Source: Turnera subulata
Lineage: Eukaryota > Streptophyta > Magnoliopsida > Malpighiales > Passifloraceae
Assembly: GCA_028386065.3 (NCBI GenBank)
Contig: JAKUCV010005716.1
Span: 127,708-191,707, forward strand
DNA: 64,000 bases
Direction: 5' to 3'
The notes under the pieces are model-generated. The model ran no database searches. It was given only the letters and a program-made list of their open reading frames with translations, and was not told where the DNA came from. Position 1 is the stretch's first letter, and each line of letters begins with the position of its first letter. Position numbers and translations under genes: made by a program. Of this stretch, positions 37,175 through 48,231 are shown piece by piece.

Positions 37175-38808
37175 TGTGAGAACCCGACCCAAAATCACTT
37201 GGGCCTCCTTACCTATTCCTTTATACCTTCCTCTTGACTGTCATCCAACATTTTTGGAGTCGTCACCCGAATTTTATTGTAAGGGAAAATTCAGGAAAAA
37301 CCTTTTCATGACTCCATTTAGTCAACTGATTAACGAACCAAAGATGCTGGACCCAGGGGTTCGTTATGGATGGGAAGGTATTCAGCACCCATCCATGTTG
37401 GGGCGAAACTTTGTGCAATTGAAGAACATAAGTATGCCTTGTGAAAGTGTGCGCACAGTGTGGAAACAAATCACACAAATAACAAAATGAAATTGAAACA
37501 AAAAGGGAAAATAAAATAATTGGGCTTGAGTCTCCACCACTAGAGACCACCTACGTACCCCGGCGATCGGGTTCAAAGCCCACGTAGTTCTTGTGTCAGC
37601 ATCACAAAAATCACATCATCAAAAGCATCAGCAAATCATCAAGCAAATGATAAAATCAAAGGGTTTAGGAATACCTCTTGTATCCCTCCTCTAGCTCCTT
37701 GGATTGGGTTGTTTTCTCCACCCAGCTCATTTCCGCTTCTAAGCTTAATCTTTAATCCCCTCTTACTCCACCCTTGCTGGATTATTGTTGATGCTTTCCA
37801 TAAAATTTCACCAGAGTTTCTGCCTATAAGAAGATTTCTAGGCTTGGAGAAGTAGAGTTTCTCCAAGCATCAAAGCTTATGGGGAGTATGTGTAAAATGA
37901 GTGATTGATCATTTGAAATGTGAGTGGGAGGTCCTATTTATAGTGTTATAGGGAATGTAGGAGCATAGACCTGCTTAATGACCAAGGTCTCAGCCAAAAA
38001 TCAAGGCTAAAACCGTGTAAAATCAAATTAGGAGAGAAAATCGGGGAAAATCGGGTAATCTGGGCACCAAGACCGCCAGGGCCGACGGTCATGGGCTGGA
38101 TGGCCGCCATGGCAGGCGGTCATGGGCTAGATGACCACCAGGCTCGGCGATCATCCCGCCATGGCCGCTCGGCACCCCGCATTTCCCCCGTTCTTTCCTT
38201 TTTTTTGCTCCTTGTTTCCCTAATTCCTCCATAATTCGATTCCACCGAAAAATTAACCCCTAATCAACCCCCAAATCACCTCTTTTCTTGATTAGTACTC
38301 CCCCAATCATCTTCTAATTGATTTATTACACAATAAGCCTCCATTTTATGCTCAAATCATACCAAAAACACATTTACCATTAAGGGATGAGTAACTCTGA
38401 TTTTTCACGAAAATCAGAGCTAAAATTAATCTGCAAGTAATGTGTTTACTGGCTACTCAACTCTAGAAAGTTCATACTTTATTAACTTAGGCCCTCAAAT
38501 TCATCCTTAACCCCAAAATAAATCATCTCATTATAATCAGGTTAAAATAAACAAGAAAGTCCAAATAAATAAAATAGGATGATATTTTAATGAACTGGAC
38601 TTTAGTATATTTTTATCCTAAGATTAATTCATCTCATTAATCCTAAGGTTCAAACATATAAACCCCAATTCATAAAATATGCATTCCACTAAAATAAATT
38701 TTAAGTGTGCCTTAGCCAAAGACCAAATCATCTCATTAATCTTATGGTTTGAGCATATCCAAAATCTAAATTAGAGGAATATTCATGGGTCAAATTTGGG
38801 TGTTCACA
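37175..38808 (-). repeat. 5' LTR of the Tat/Ogre-type element (1634 bp)
   Basis: It is a direct copy of 29553-31185 with TGTGAGAACC...GGTGTTCACA ends in plus orientation, followed on the right by the GTGTC target duplication. It contains no gene. Confidence 0.93.
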
Positions 38809-39371
38809 GTGTCTTACTTCTATTCACGGCCATCCAAATCTGATGTTCACTTAGGATCATGCATGCTTTTATTTTTTGTTCTTTGTTTCTTGCACTCTGT
38901 TGTTAGTTTTGGCATCTTCGGTGCCAATTTGTTTATCTGTTGCTGTCATTTGGTTCTATTTTTGATAATTGTTGTTGTTGTTGCTGTTAGTTTTGGCATC
39001 TTCGGTGCTAATTTGCTTATCTGTTGCTGTCATTTGGTTCTATTTTTTATAATTGTTGTTGCTGTTAGTTTTGGCATCTTCGGTGCCAAATCTGTATACC
39101 CTTGTTGTGCTTTTTACGATGCCAAAAGGGGGAGAGATTTAGATTGCGGGGAACGAGTGGATCTTTGTTTCGACATGTTTTTTTTTACTTTAAATTTTTA
39201 ATATAATGTGGCTTTCTAAATATATGTCTTATATCTTTTGTTCCTTGTGCTCTACTCCTTTGAAAGATGAACAAATTGGAAAAATATTTTACCTAAGGAG
39301 AGAATATGTTGAGGAGGAGCTTAAAACACATTACATTCACATATTTACATTCAATTAAGGTTTGTCATCAT
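38809..39371 (+). mobile_element. Sirevirus-like 3' noncoding region, right part after the Tat insertion
   Basis: This continues the sequence cut at 29552. A repeat with unit about 80 bp stands at about 38904-39085: GTTAGTTTTGGCATCTTCGG begins each of three copies (about 38904, 38986, 39064), the last incomplete. A purine-rich GATGCCAAAAGGGGGAGAGA lies at 39119-39138, reminiscent of the multiple polypurine tracts of Sireviruses. Confidence 0.55.
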
Positions 39372-39386
39372 AAAAAAGGGGGAGAA
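39372..39386 (+). promoter_or_regulatory. Polypurine tract of the Sirevirus-like element
   Basis: AAAAAAGGGGGAGAA stands directly before TGTGAATCAG. Sireviruses have AAAAAGGGGGAGATTG-type tracts at this place. Confidence 0.6.
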
Positions 39387-40548
39387 TGTGAATCAGATGA
39401 TAATTAACAATATGGTTAAAGCTAATTAATTGTGTTTATTACCATAATGCTTGCACTTATAAGTCACATTGATCATGTTGTTATAATATGTTTTAAAGTG
39501 CAATAAATTATACTAATGATTGTTCCATTATATTATATATTAAATGAGCTAACTAGGTTTTGATTATGACAAACCTATGTGTAGCATCTTTTATGTCTAA
39601 CCATGAATTACAGCTCACAAAAATACCCAACCCTTGATCAAATCCTTGGAAGAATAAGTGAGTGGGATTGGAGTTGGTGTTAGTGGACATGTGATGTCGC
39701 TTTCACCAAAAGACATCCATGTTACTTAGCTTTGTTTAATCTCTATGAGTGTTGGTCAAACAACCTAGTATCCTACCATTTCTAGAGTCTAAATCAGTGA
39801 TAAAAGCTACCTTAAATGGATCAAATGTCAGCTAGATTCAAAATTCTGGGTCCAACCTAGGACTACGCTAAGCAATGACATCAATGACAAAAAGGTGTTG
39901 AATGGTGTGTCTCGTGCCAGAACGTGAAAGGGACAACAGGCAATATGAACGTTGACACTTTGGCGTCTCGGAAGACAAAACAACTAGATGGAAAGGGACA
40001 TGCAACGACTGAAAATTTGAATGGACATTATTCATCTTGCATCTATAAAAAGGAATGTTGATTCAAGGAAAGACTTAGTACTACCATACTAAGATTCTGA
40101 GTTAGGGCAAAAGCCTGCAGTTCTCAAGAGAAGCAAAAAGAGAGATAGAAGCTTTTTTCCTTGTTCACATACTTAGTTAAGCAACCTTTTGGGAAAAACA
40201 AAGTATTTATACTTAGTGATAGCTTTTGTGTTCTATTATGAGTTATTGTGTAAAAGCAAAGCTTGGGTGAGCTTTGTGGTGAGTGTTTAGGATTTAAGTT
40301 AAGCCCAAGGGAAAAACTTGTATTAAGGGATTTTTGGTTGAACCCGTTGAAAAGCCACCTTAGTGAGAGTTAGAAATCTCAAGGGGGAATCCTTGAGTAG
40401 TGGATGTAGTCCTGTGTGGCGAACCACTATAAACCCACTATAAACCCTTAAACACAAAATTCCAAACACATAAATACTTTAGCATCAGAGGCACCAAATC
40501 AGGCTTAGTTCGGAAAGGCTAATTCACCACACCACCCCTTCCCACTCC

Positions 40549-40549
<1 letters not shown>
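39387..40549 (+). repeat. Sirevirus-like 3' LTR (right end unclear)
   Basis: It starts TGTGAATCAG after the polypurine tract. TTTTGATTATGACAAAC at about 39558-39574 is the phrase typical of the first part of Sirevirus LTRs, also present in the solo LTR at 50901-52534. The end runs into a C-rich stretch and then an 83-base poly-C run, where such LTRs normally have a short CACCCCCCC(C)TC phrase. The right boundary cannot be placed. Confidence 0.5.

Positions 40550-40632
<83 letters not shown>
40550..40632. other. 83-base poly-C run
   Basis: Eighty-three consecutive C followed by a TCCTCCTCTCC-type pyrimidine repeat up to about 40670. It is probably an assembly or base-calling artefact, possibly seeded by the natural C-rich end of the Sirevirus-like LTR. 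Confidence 0.8.
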
Positions 40633-40635
<3 letters not shown>

Positions 40636-40670
40636 TCCTCTCCTCCTCTCCTTCTCTCCTCCTCTCTTAG

Positions 40671-42089
40671 CCACTTTGGGCCAACACTTTACTATATGCT
40701 TATTATTTTCTCAAAGTTCAGAACTTGTGCTTAATGTTTGTGCTACCAATTAAGTTGATTTCCATGCATACATATGGATGGATATTATGTACATTTTTCA
40801 ATTTGCTTTAAGATATGTCGAGTAGACATGAGGTTAGCCCTCTTGCAAGGATAACCGCCTCCTTTAGTGATAAATGGAGATGAGACAAATTTTAAGCAAA
40901 ATTATCAGACGGATAATTTGAGAGCTTGTGGCTTAAAATTATGAATGTCGACTGTATAATGACAGAAGATCACTTTAACAATGGAATATGTTCACCGAGT
41001 TTATTTAGTGGGCCAAATGTGAGTTTAAGTTGATGTGTAGATCGAGGAACTCAAATTTGGACACATATGGTGTCTAAATATCATCTGTACAACATTCCTT
41101 ATGAGAAAGACATACGCTTCACGGGAAAGGAGAAAATGTTGTATCACATGTTCCATACTATGTGTGCGATTTGCCGACCAAACGGGTTTACATGAGTCCA
41201 ATCTCCGCTTATTGTTGTTTGAGACCCTGAGCCTTTATTTTGGCTCTATCGTGTACTCTCAAGAGTCCGATCAGGTACTTGAGATTAGCTTGATGTATGC
41301 TATCTTACTGTGTTTCTAAAGGACCATGGACACTGATTCGGTCTGGCGGGGCATGTCTAGAAAAACAAGTTAAATTGAATTAAGGGGATCGTGAAAAGAG
41401 GAAGATCATTGCCAGAATTACATTAGTTTGTATTCACCGGTGCACCAGTTATGACATACGGTTTGTTTGTTTCCATGGAAATAGATTCCCGAAATTCCAT
41501 CATTTAACAAGTTATGACATACGGTTGAGTGGTGTGTAACACATTTTACATGATCAATAAGTAAAGAATATGAGCTGTCAGTGCATAAATGTAGCCACAA
41601 TTAGTACATCCATGTTCTTGTTGTTGTCATAAACATGCATGTGTAATATATGATCACCTAATTATACAGTGGTGTTGAAAAGTGGTAAGGGGAAGTGGAT
41701 GCACAGGGAAGAATTGGTATGGTTTAGGAGCTCTACAACGAGTACAAAAAATAGGCATGTTTATGGTTAAAAGTGAATTAATGTGGTGAATGGTGATTGG
41801 CCAGTTAACAATAACATTTTTTTCTGAGGTTGCCTTAGTTTGGCAAGTCCATAAAAGTTATTTAGACACGTAAACTCTTAGCCGAAAGGTTTGCGTTGCC
41901 AACAGGCCCAAAGAGCCCATACATAATCTTACACACATATCTGGGGCCCATTCCACCGAAAACTACGAGCCAACCCACCACCGGAAACGATGCATGATAC
42001 AAACTCGAACAATTTCCGAGCTGGCAATATTTCACTGGACAGAACAGCGTAAGATGCACAAGACGACTCAACTAGGCCACCACCAAAAT
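40671..42089. other. Intergenic DNA upstream of the P58IPK gene
   Basis: About 1.4 kb with no gene recognised. A 17-bp direct repeat AGTTATGACATACGGTT occurs at 41447-41463 and 41510-41526. The short frames here are unsupported. Confidence 0.6.
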
Positions 42090-42385
42090 CCACGTGTAAA
42101 TTTCCCATAGGAAGTAACTACGTGTAAAACTTTTAGACTTTCCAAATCCGCCACATACACCGGACGTTCCCGTTCTCCATAATCAAGAAAATAAAAAGAG
42201 TCCTCAGCAAAAAAAAAAAAAAAAAAAATTTAAGAAAATAAAAAGAGAAACAGAAAACACATCATATATATAATGCCAGAAGGAAAAAAAAAACACACAC
42301 ACACACAGACATACACGCAGACACATAAAATACAAGTACTACATGTTGATTCGTTAAAAGTAATTTGCAAAACAGCAATTGATTG
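42090..42385 (+). promoter_or_regulatory. Probable promoter and leader of the P58IPK gene
   Basis: A G-box core, CCACGTGT, lies at 42090-42097. A TATA-like ATATATATAA lies at 42264-42273, about 113 bases before the start codon. A poly-A stretch (about 42209-42229) and a short (CA)n run (about 42292-42306) lie around it. G-box-like ACGT elements occur in plant ER-stress promoters, but no exact ERSE (CCAAT-N9-CCACG) was found. No transcription start can be fixed from sequence. Confidence 0.45.
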
Positions 42386-45300
42386 ATGAGGACGATGATG
42401 GGCATGGGCATGGGCATGGATGGGTTGGCATGGAGAGGGACGGTATACACCGTCTTCATTCTCCATTTTGTCTTCGTTTGCCAGCTCCTCCTCCTTCAAC
42501 CCCTCGTTTCTGCTTCAGGTAAACGTCCTGTTTTACTCCTCCCAATCCCAATCCCACTTAATTACTACTACTCCCTTAATTCTTATTCTTTTCCGGAGAT
42601 TCTCAGGTGCTTAATTCATGGGTTTCCTTTCAATTTCTCTTCTGTTGTAGTGTAGTGTTGTTTTCCAGGCGTAAGTAGGGGGGCTTCAATTTTTGTTTTT
42701 AGCGGTTCGTTTGGCTAATAGAGAAATCTGATAGTGAAAGTGAATGGTGGCACTGGTGGGTTCATTTTGGGTTTCACTTGAATGTGCAGATAGTAAAACA
42801 GGAAATGCGGCTGAGTTGTTTGAGAGGGCTTCTCAAAGTATAAAGGTGAAACGGTACAGTGACGCGCTTAATGATCTCAATGCTGCCATTGAGGCTGATC
42901 CTTCCCTTTCCGAGGCCTATTTTCGCCGGGCTTCTCTTCTTCGTCAGCTTTGCAGGTTTCTCTAATTTACTGGCTTGCTTCATTCTGAATTCTGCCCACT
43001 GCAAATGCTAATTAATTTGAAAGCCTCAATACTTTTAGGTTTCAAACTTTTATTCTCCTGTTATATTTGGAAGCTTATATTTGTCATATTGATCCGTTAT
43101 GCAGTATTACCGGAGAAGCCTTTGCAACACCTGGCTTTGCCTTTGTTTCTCACCTTTTAATTTCTTTGCAAAATGATCTCACCCGGACGACCTTTTGGTT
43201 TCTCTGAATTATGTAGGTATGATGAGTCAGAAGAGAGCTATAAAAAGTTCCTTGAGCTAAAGCCGAGGCATACTTCTGCCGAAAAGGAGCTTTCTCAATT
43301 GCACCAGGCCAAGAATGCTCTTGATACAGCTTTGACCCTCTTTGACTCAGGCGACTACGCCAAGTCTTTGGAGTATATTGAAAAAGTTGTACTTGTGTTT
43401 TCTCCAGCATGCCCAGAGGTATCGTTGTTCGTTTTTAGAGGCATCTAGTATATTCTTTGCACGAAGTGCGCTTACGCATGTTATGTACGTAAATAACACA
43501 GGGATTTTTTTGTTGCAGGCCAAACTGCTTAGAGTGAAGCTATTGCTAGCAGTGAAAGACTATTCTGCTGCAATATCTGAAAGTGGGTTTATTCTGAAGG
43601 ATGATGAAAATAATCTGGATGCGCTACTGCTCCGTGGTCGTGCCTACTATTATCTCGCAGATCATGATGTTGCTTCAAAGTAGGTTTAAAAGCAAAATTC
43701 TTAGACAGTTATTCCAATTTTGTTGTGCATTGTTTAGATTTTGAATTCTAATTTGACATGGCCAAACTTTGTCATCAGACATTTCCAGAAAGGTCTCCGT
43801 CTTGATCCAGAGCACAGTCAGCTGAAGAAAGCATATTTTGGTTTAAAAAACTTGCTTAAAAAGACTAAAAGCGTGAGTTTAAACTTCTGAGGATTGTCAA
43901 ACCTTCTCTCTTGTCTCTGTGGTTCGATTTTGACCTGGCCTAATAGGTTTCACTGCCTATTAGTATTATTTCCCTGTTACTTATGATTTCTTATTGTATC
44001 TTTTACAGGCAGAGGATAATGCAAATAAGGGTAAACTGCGTGTCGCAGTAGAGGACTATAAAGCAGCTCTTGCATTGGACCCTGATCATATTGCACATAA
44101 TGTGCATCTTCATTTAGGCCTGTGTAAGGTTTTAGTAAAGCTTGGCAGGGGTAAGGATGCTTTAAGTAGTTGCACGGAAGCACTTAACATAGACGAGGAA
44201 CTTCTTGATGCTTTAGTTCAGGTTCGTGTTTGCCTCTCTGTTCCATCCTTTTTCATGATGTCTTCATTTTATGAACTCAATTTAATTAAGTAAAAAAAAA
44301 ACTTCCAGAGGGGTGAAGCTAAACTCTTAGTGGAAGACTGGGAAGGAGCTGTTGAAGATCTGAAAGCAGCAGCTCAGAAGTCACCTCAGGTTAGTCATAA
44401 ATCCTAGTTCCTATGTGCTTCAAAGACTTTTCCCTGTGATTGCGAATCAGAGATTGGTAATAGTTCCATATCCAATAGCTGAAGTGGGAGACTGTTACTT
44501 TAGGCAGTCATACTTTTTGTCTTTCAGTCATTTTTCATTTTCAAAATGTTCTTTTGTATAGAATCAATAATCAGAACTATGAAGGAAGCTGAGACTTACC
44601 ATGCTTTTACCTTTCAACACCTGGAAACCTATTCTGTTCCCCTTTTCTTTTCTAATGTGCCTTTATAAGTTACCTCTTCCACTGTGTGATGGCTCCTTGT
44701 TTGAATTCGTATGTTTGAACCTCTCGTGTGTAGTTGCATATGCATATTGAAACAGATTGTGGTTACCGTTCTTTGAATTGAGTGTGTGTTTTTGGAGCTT
44801 TATTGATGTATTTGCGAATATTTTCAGGATATGAATATTCGAGAAGCATTAATGAGGGCAGAAAAAGCTCTAAAAATGAGCAAACGCCAGGACTGGTACA
44901 AGATTTTGGGTGTTTCAAAGACTGCATCCATATCTGAGATTAAACGTGCCTACAAGAAGCTTGCTCTGCAGTGGCACCCTGATAAGAATGTGGATAACAG
45001 AGAAGAGGCAGAGGCCAAGTTCCGAGAGATTGCGGCTGCATATGAGGTATGAGCTTTTCTATTCTATCAAAGGCTTTTGTAGTCATCTTATTCAAACCCA
45101 TGAGTTCTTCTAGAATTTAATGAACTATTGCAGATTTCTCTTGTCTGCCATCTAATAGACTTATACCTGTCTATGCCAATAGACCACGAGCATGTTTACT
45201 TTGCTTGACACCTGTTTTGTCTATCCAGATTCTTGGGGACGATGATAAGCGTGCAAGATATGATAGAGGAGAAGACATTGAGGATATGGGAATGGGTGGT

Positions 45301-45447
45301 GGTGGTGGTGGTTTCAATCCTTTTGGAGGTGGAGGGCAGCAGTTCACATTTCATTTTGACGGAGGTTTTCCAGGGGGAGGGGGAGGCTTCCCTGGGGGTG
45401 GATTTGACGGAGGGTTTCCTGGGGGTGGATTTCAATTCCACTTTTGA
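42386..45447 (+). CDS. P58IPK: P58IPK / DNAJC3-type ER co-chaperone (TPR + J domain), 9 exons
   Basis: Exons by GT-AG junctions and phase: 42386-42518, 42790-42955, 43217-43418, 43519-43679, 43779-43872, 44009-44221, 44309-44389, 44828-45046, 45229-45447. Together they give 1488 nt, 495 aa, with no internal stop. Residues 1-44 form a signal peptide (hydrophobic [20 protein letters not shown]). About 48-350 are tetratricopeptide repeats (for example [50 protein letters not shown]). The J domain begins DWYKILGV (about 372) and has HPD at 400-402. A Gly/Phe-rich tail ends in FQFHF. P58IPK proteins sit in the ER lumen, bind unfolded clients through TPRs and stimulate BiP ATPase through HPD. The length fits the plant family (about 480-500 aa). 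Start choice: first ATG before the signal peptide; Met11 is an alternative. There is no KDEL-type tail. Confidence 0.93.
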
Positions 45448-46246
45448 TCGGGATTATTTTTCCCCTGGCACTTGTACACAGACTATTGAAGTGAAATTGC
45501 TTCCATCCCCCTTTAACAACCATGACAGACACATACTAACAGCTACTCTTAGGCCATCAAACAGGCTTATCCTGAAATTAACCTATTCCTTTACAATTTT
45601 GCTCCCAGAATTTTCTTAGTTCAGGAATTTGTATTTGTTGAATCAAGGAAATTGTTGAGCCCCGATTCCTTATATACATTGCATCCGTCTCGTTTAGATT
45701 CCACTCTGCCGGTGGGTACATTTTTAAATGTTAGTTTGTCTTTTTATTTTTCCTTCTCGCATCATTCGCTAGATTTTCCTTTCTGCAGAAGTGACGTTGT
45801 GTTAGGGCAAATAGGCGGATGAGTTCCGCTAACTTTTTGTAAAAAAAATGCAGTTTTGTAGACAACTGGAGGGGCTAACCATGTCGTGATGAGTTTGATC
45901 ATAAATTGAGGGAATCACGTCTTTATGATCCAAAAAAAATGTGCTCTCTGCCAGGAACCTTACGATTAAGCCAAGACAAGGCATCTTCAAAAGGAAAAAA
46001 CTAGGACGGCTGTTACTAACGAGGTTGGAGAAAGCATCTTTATCTACTTCAAGAAGATGCATAATTTTGACTCCGGTTCTGGGTAATATTAAATCATGTG
46101 CAAGTATATAATTGACAAAATTGAGTACAAGATAATGGTCTCAAGCAATCCGGTACATAGGAGGCGAGTATTTAAAGAATGAATAAAGTTTGGTTTAATC
46201 ACAACATAGTATGAAACACAAATCCACCATCATCTGAAAGCAATGC
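45448..46246. other. Tail-to-tail intergenic region with both 3' untranslated regions
   Basis: About 800 bases between the stops of two convergent genes. No clear AATAAA was found for either gene, so cleavage sites are not placed. The short frames here are unsupported. Confidence 0.6.
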
Positions 46247-46975
46247 TCATAGCTTCCACGACATAGCGGCAATGAATGCAATGGAGAAGGAAAATGCCAT
46301 TGTGGATGCTGCCGAGGCGTCGACAGAGGCATCTTCCTTGGATCCTCCTGCAGGAGCTTTGGCTGGGACATCCTTACCAGCTTCTGCTGGTGCTGGGGCT
46401 GGTGCAGGTGCCGAGGAAGAACCAAAGAGTTGTAAAGGGAGGAGTACCTGATCAACCTGATAAACAGCTAGCTGGCCATCAGTGTAGATGCTGTTAGCCA
46501 CAGTTCCAGTATTAACACCCGTAGTAATGTTCACTTGGTTCCCTGAGGTTGTCACATTTAGTGGGAACTCGCCATTGGCACTATCGCCTGCCTGTGTGCG
46601 CAATGGGTTGCTCACGGTTTGGAAGTTTGACATGGAAATAAAAGTGGGAAGGATGTGGAATTGCACCAACTGGACCTTCTCCTGGTCGCTGAGTGAATTT
46701 AGGGAGCCTGCTTTGAGGTTAGCAAAGGCATTATCAGGTGGTGCAAAGATGGTTAGGCCTTGATTGGAATTGTTCAACTGTGTGTTGATTTGGTCAGCCT
46801 CTTGGGTGCTTTTGAGTAGACGAATGAAGGTTGTGAACTGACCAGCCTTCTCTAGGATTGCTGTGACGTTGGTTGGACCGGCAGGTGCTGGTGCTGGGGT
46901 CTGAGCCAATGAAAGGGAACAATAAAGGGAGAATACCAAGAAAACAATGGATGGGGAAAGAAGCTGCTTTCTCAT
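46247..46975 (-). CDS. Fasciclin-like arabinogalactan protein, FLA11/12 type
   Basis: Single exon, 242 aa. The start is set at Met 46975 (MRKQLLSPS), directly before the signal peptide; an in-frame ATG 33 bases upstream is less likely. Order: signal peptide about 1-24 (hydrophobic, ending SLAQ); Pro-Ala AGP stretch TPAPAPAGP; one fasciclin domain about 35-180 with the H1 box LTIFAPPDNAFANL, the central QFHILP motif and the H2-like region ending YQVDQVLLP; N-glycosylation sites NVT; a second AGP region SSAPAPAPAPAEAG; and a hydrophobic C-terminus AFSFSIAFIAAM typical for GPI anchoring. The layout is that of group A FLAs with one FAS1 domain, expressed in secondary-wall-forming tissue in other plants. 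It acts at the outer plasma membrane and cell wall. Confidence 0.93.
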   Translation of the reverse strand: MRKQLLSPSIVFLVFSLYCSLSLAQTPAPAPAGPTNVTAILEKAGQFTTFIRLLKSTQEADQINTQLNNSNQGLTIFAPPDNAFANLKAGSLNSLSDQEKVQLVQFHILPTFISMSNFQTVSNPLRTQAGDSANGEFPLNVTTSGNQVNITTGVNTGTVANSIYTDGQLAVYQVDQVLLPLQLFGSSSAPAPAPAPAEAGKDVPAKAPAGGSKEDASVDASAASTMAFSFSIAFIAAMSWKL

Positions 46976-47100
46976 TGTTGTGAGTTTATCTAAGATATGA
47001 TGCCTCAATGCGATCTAAATTACTGTGTTCTGGTCTTGCTGTGGAAGAGTTTGAGGAGTGCAGAGATGTGAAGCGTATTTATTTAGGAGGGAAGTTGTGG
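46976..47100 (-). promoter_or_regulatory. Leader and TATA-like site of the FLA gene
   Basis: On the minus strand TAAATAAATACGC (47074-47086) lies about 100 bases upstream of the chosen start and could serve as TATA box. The leader between is C- and A-rich without further ATGs, except the in-frame one at 47008. Confidence 0.45.
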
Positions 47101-47661
47101 GGAAGTGGTGGTTCTAATTAGGTGAAAGGGTGCCAATTTTTTAGGTGACCCGGGAACCTCACTGCCAGCCTTTATTCTTAAGGTAGAGAAAATCGACAGA
47201 TATTGCTTTGGAACGCAGGAAATACAGTAGGGCAGATGTGATTCAAGTATGTGGGAAATTGGAATAAGAAATGATGCATGTTTTGTTGCTTGCTTCTGGG
47301 GACAACTTTTTCAAGTAAGGAACCTTCAAGTTTAAGTTTTGAGCCGTCAATGTTAGCTAGCGTTAGTATTGCTTGTTAATGATTATGACAGTATGAATAT
47401 AGTGTTGTCATGGGGGAGGAGGGGGGACCTCTATGGGTTTTTGGTGGAGTGGCTTCCTCTGTAAAACTGCTCCACACTACAACAAACGCTTTTCGGTTTC
47501 AGAATCCAGTAAGAAATGGCTATGGCTAAAGAATGCGCTACCTACTGCATTAGAAAGCAAGATGTTAATGGCACTGCATTAATCTTATCCTACTTAATGT
47601 CATATCGAAGTCGATGGAGAACTCCACTGCCCAACGGGCTTGGTCCTAGAGCCTCTCCATT
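47101..47661. other. Intergenic DNA, no gene recognised
   Basis: About 560 bases between the FLA promoter and an LTR. A G-rich run (GGGGGAGGAGGGGGGACC) lies at about 47411-47428. Nothing else seen. Confidence 0.6.
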
Positions 47662-48211
47662 TGATATGTGATTAGAAGAACCGCAAAAAAGAAAAGTTGT
47701 GTTTCTAAACTTCCTTATGATGATGAATGATTCACTTTTTCTCCTGCACCTACTTATATAGCCAAGCCCAATCTATGAAGAAGGGCCCTCAAAAGAGTAG
47801 GCCCAAAGGAAATGTGAAAGAACCCAGGCCGTCATATGGAATATTTTAGAAAAACACCTGGCACTTGACAGCTGTCCACGAGGGTACAAGTACGGGCACC
47901 CTACAGCTGTCCACGTGGGTACGAACGCGGGAACCCTGGGTTGTCCAGCACCGTTAGATCAAGTAGATAAGAGTAAAGGATAGCCATCCGATTTAGGGAA
48001 CCATATTCACATAGTATATATAGAATAGATAGAGGCAAACAAAAGGGGGACGATTCATTTTAATTATAGACACCAAAAATACTCTTCTTCTCCCTTGTAC
48101 TCTCCTCCTCCCTCTTGTAATCCTCAAAAGCTTTCTTAATAAAAATTCATTTTTTATCAATTTTGAGCTTTATTTTGTTGATATTCCTTTATAAATTTCT
48201 TGGTTATATCA
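47662..48211 (+). repeat. LTR of an unclassified (Tat-like?) element, 550 bp
   Basis: Ends TGATATGTGA...GTTATATCA form a terminal inverted repeat. A 35-bp tandem duplication starting ACAGCTGTCCACG stands at 47868-47902 and 47903-47937 (U3). A TATA box, GTATATATAG, lies at 48014-48023, and AATAAAAATTC at about 48139 would suit the R region. A primer-binding-like site follows directly, so this is a 5' LTR in plus orientation. The 3' partner was not found. Confidence 0.6.
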
Positions 48212-48231
48212 AGTGTCGTCGTTTGTGGGAA
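48212..48231 (+). promoter_or_regulatory. Primer-binding-like site
   Basis: AGTGTCGTCGTTTGTGGGAA directly after the LTR resembles the GGCGCCGTCTGTGGGAA sites found after many plant Ty3/gypsy 5' LTRs, with a few changes. Confidence 0.5.

Larger units (their letters stand above)
29553..38808 (-). mobile_element. Tat/Ogre-type retrotransposon, RT/integrase deleted, antisense ORF retained (9.26 kb)
   Basis: Two direct LTRs (29553-31185 and 37175-38808) and a perfect 5-bp target duplication GTGTC (29548-29552, 38809-38813) define a complete insertion. Reading on the minus strand: 5' LTR, primer-binding site, gag, protease, a missing reverse transcriptase/RNase H/integrase, an antisense ORF, tandem-like repeats, 3' LTR. 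The CTGGCGACTCCACT primer site and the protease phrase NLLLGRPWLHQA place it in the Tat/Ogre branch of Ty3/gypsy. The LTRs differ at roughly one base in ten over the first 150 bases by eye, so the insertion is old. It lies inside a Sirevirus-like element. Confidence 0.93.
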
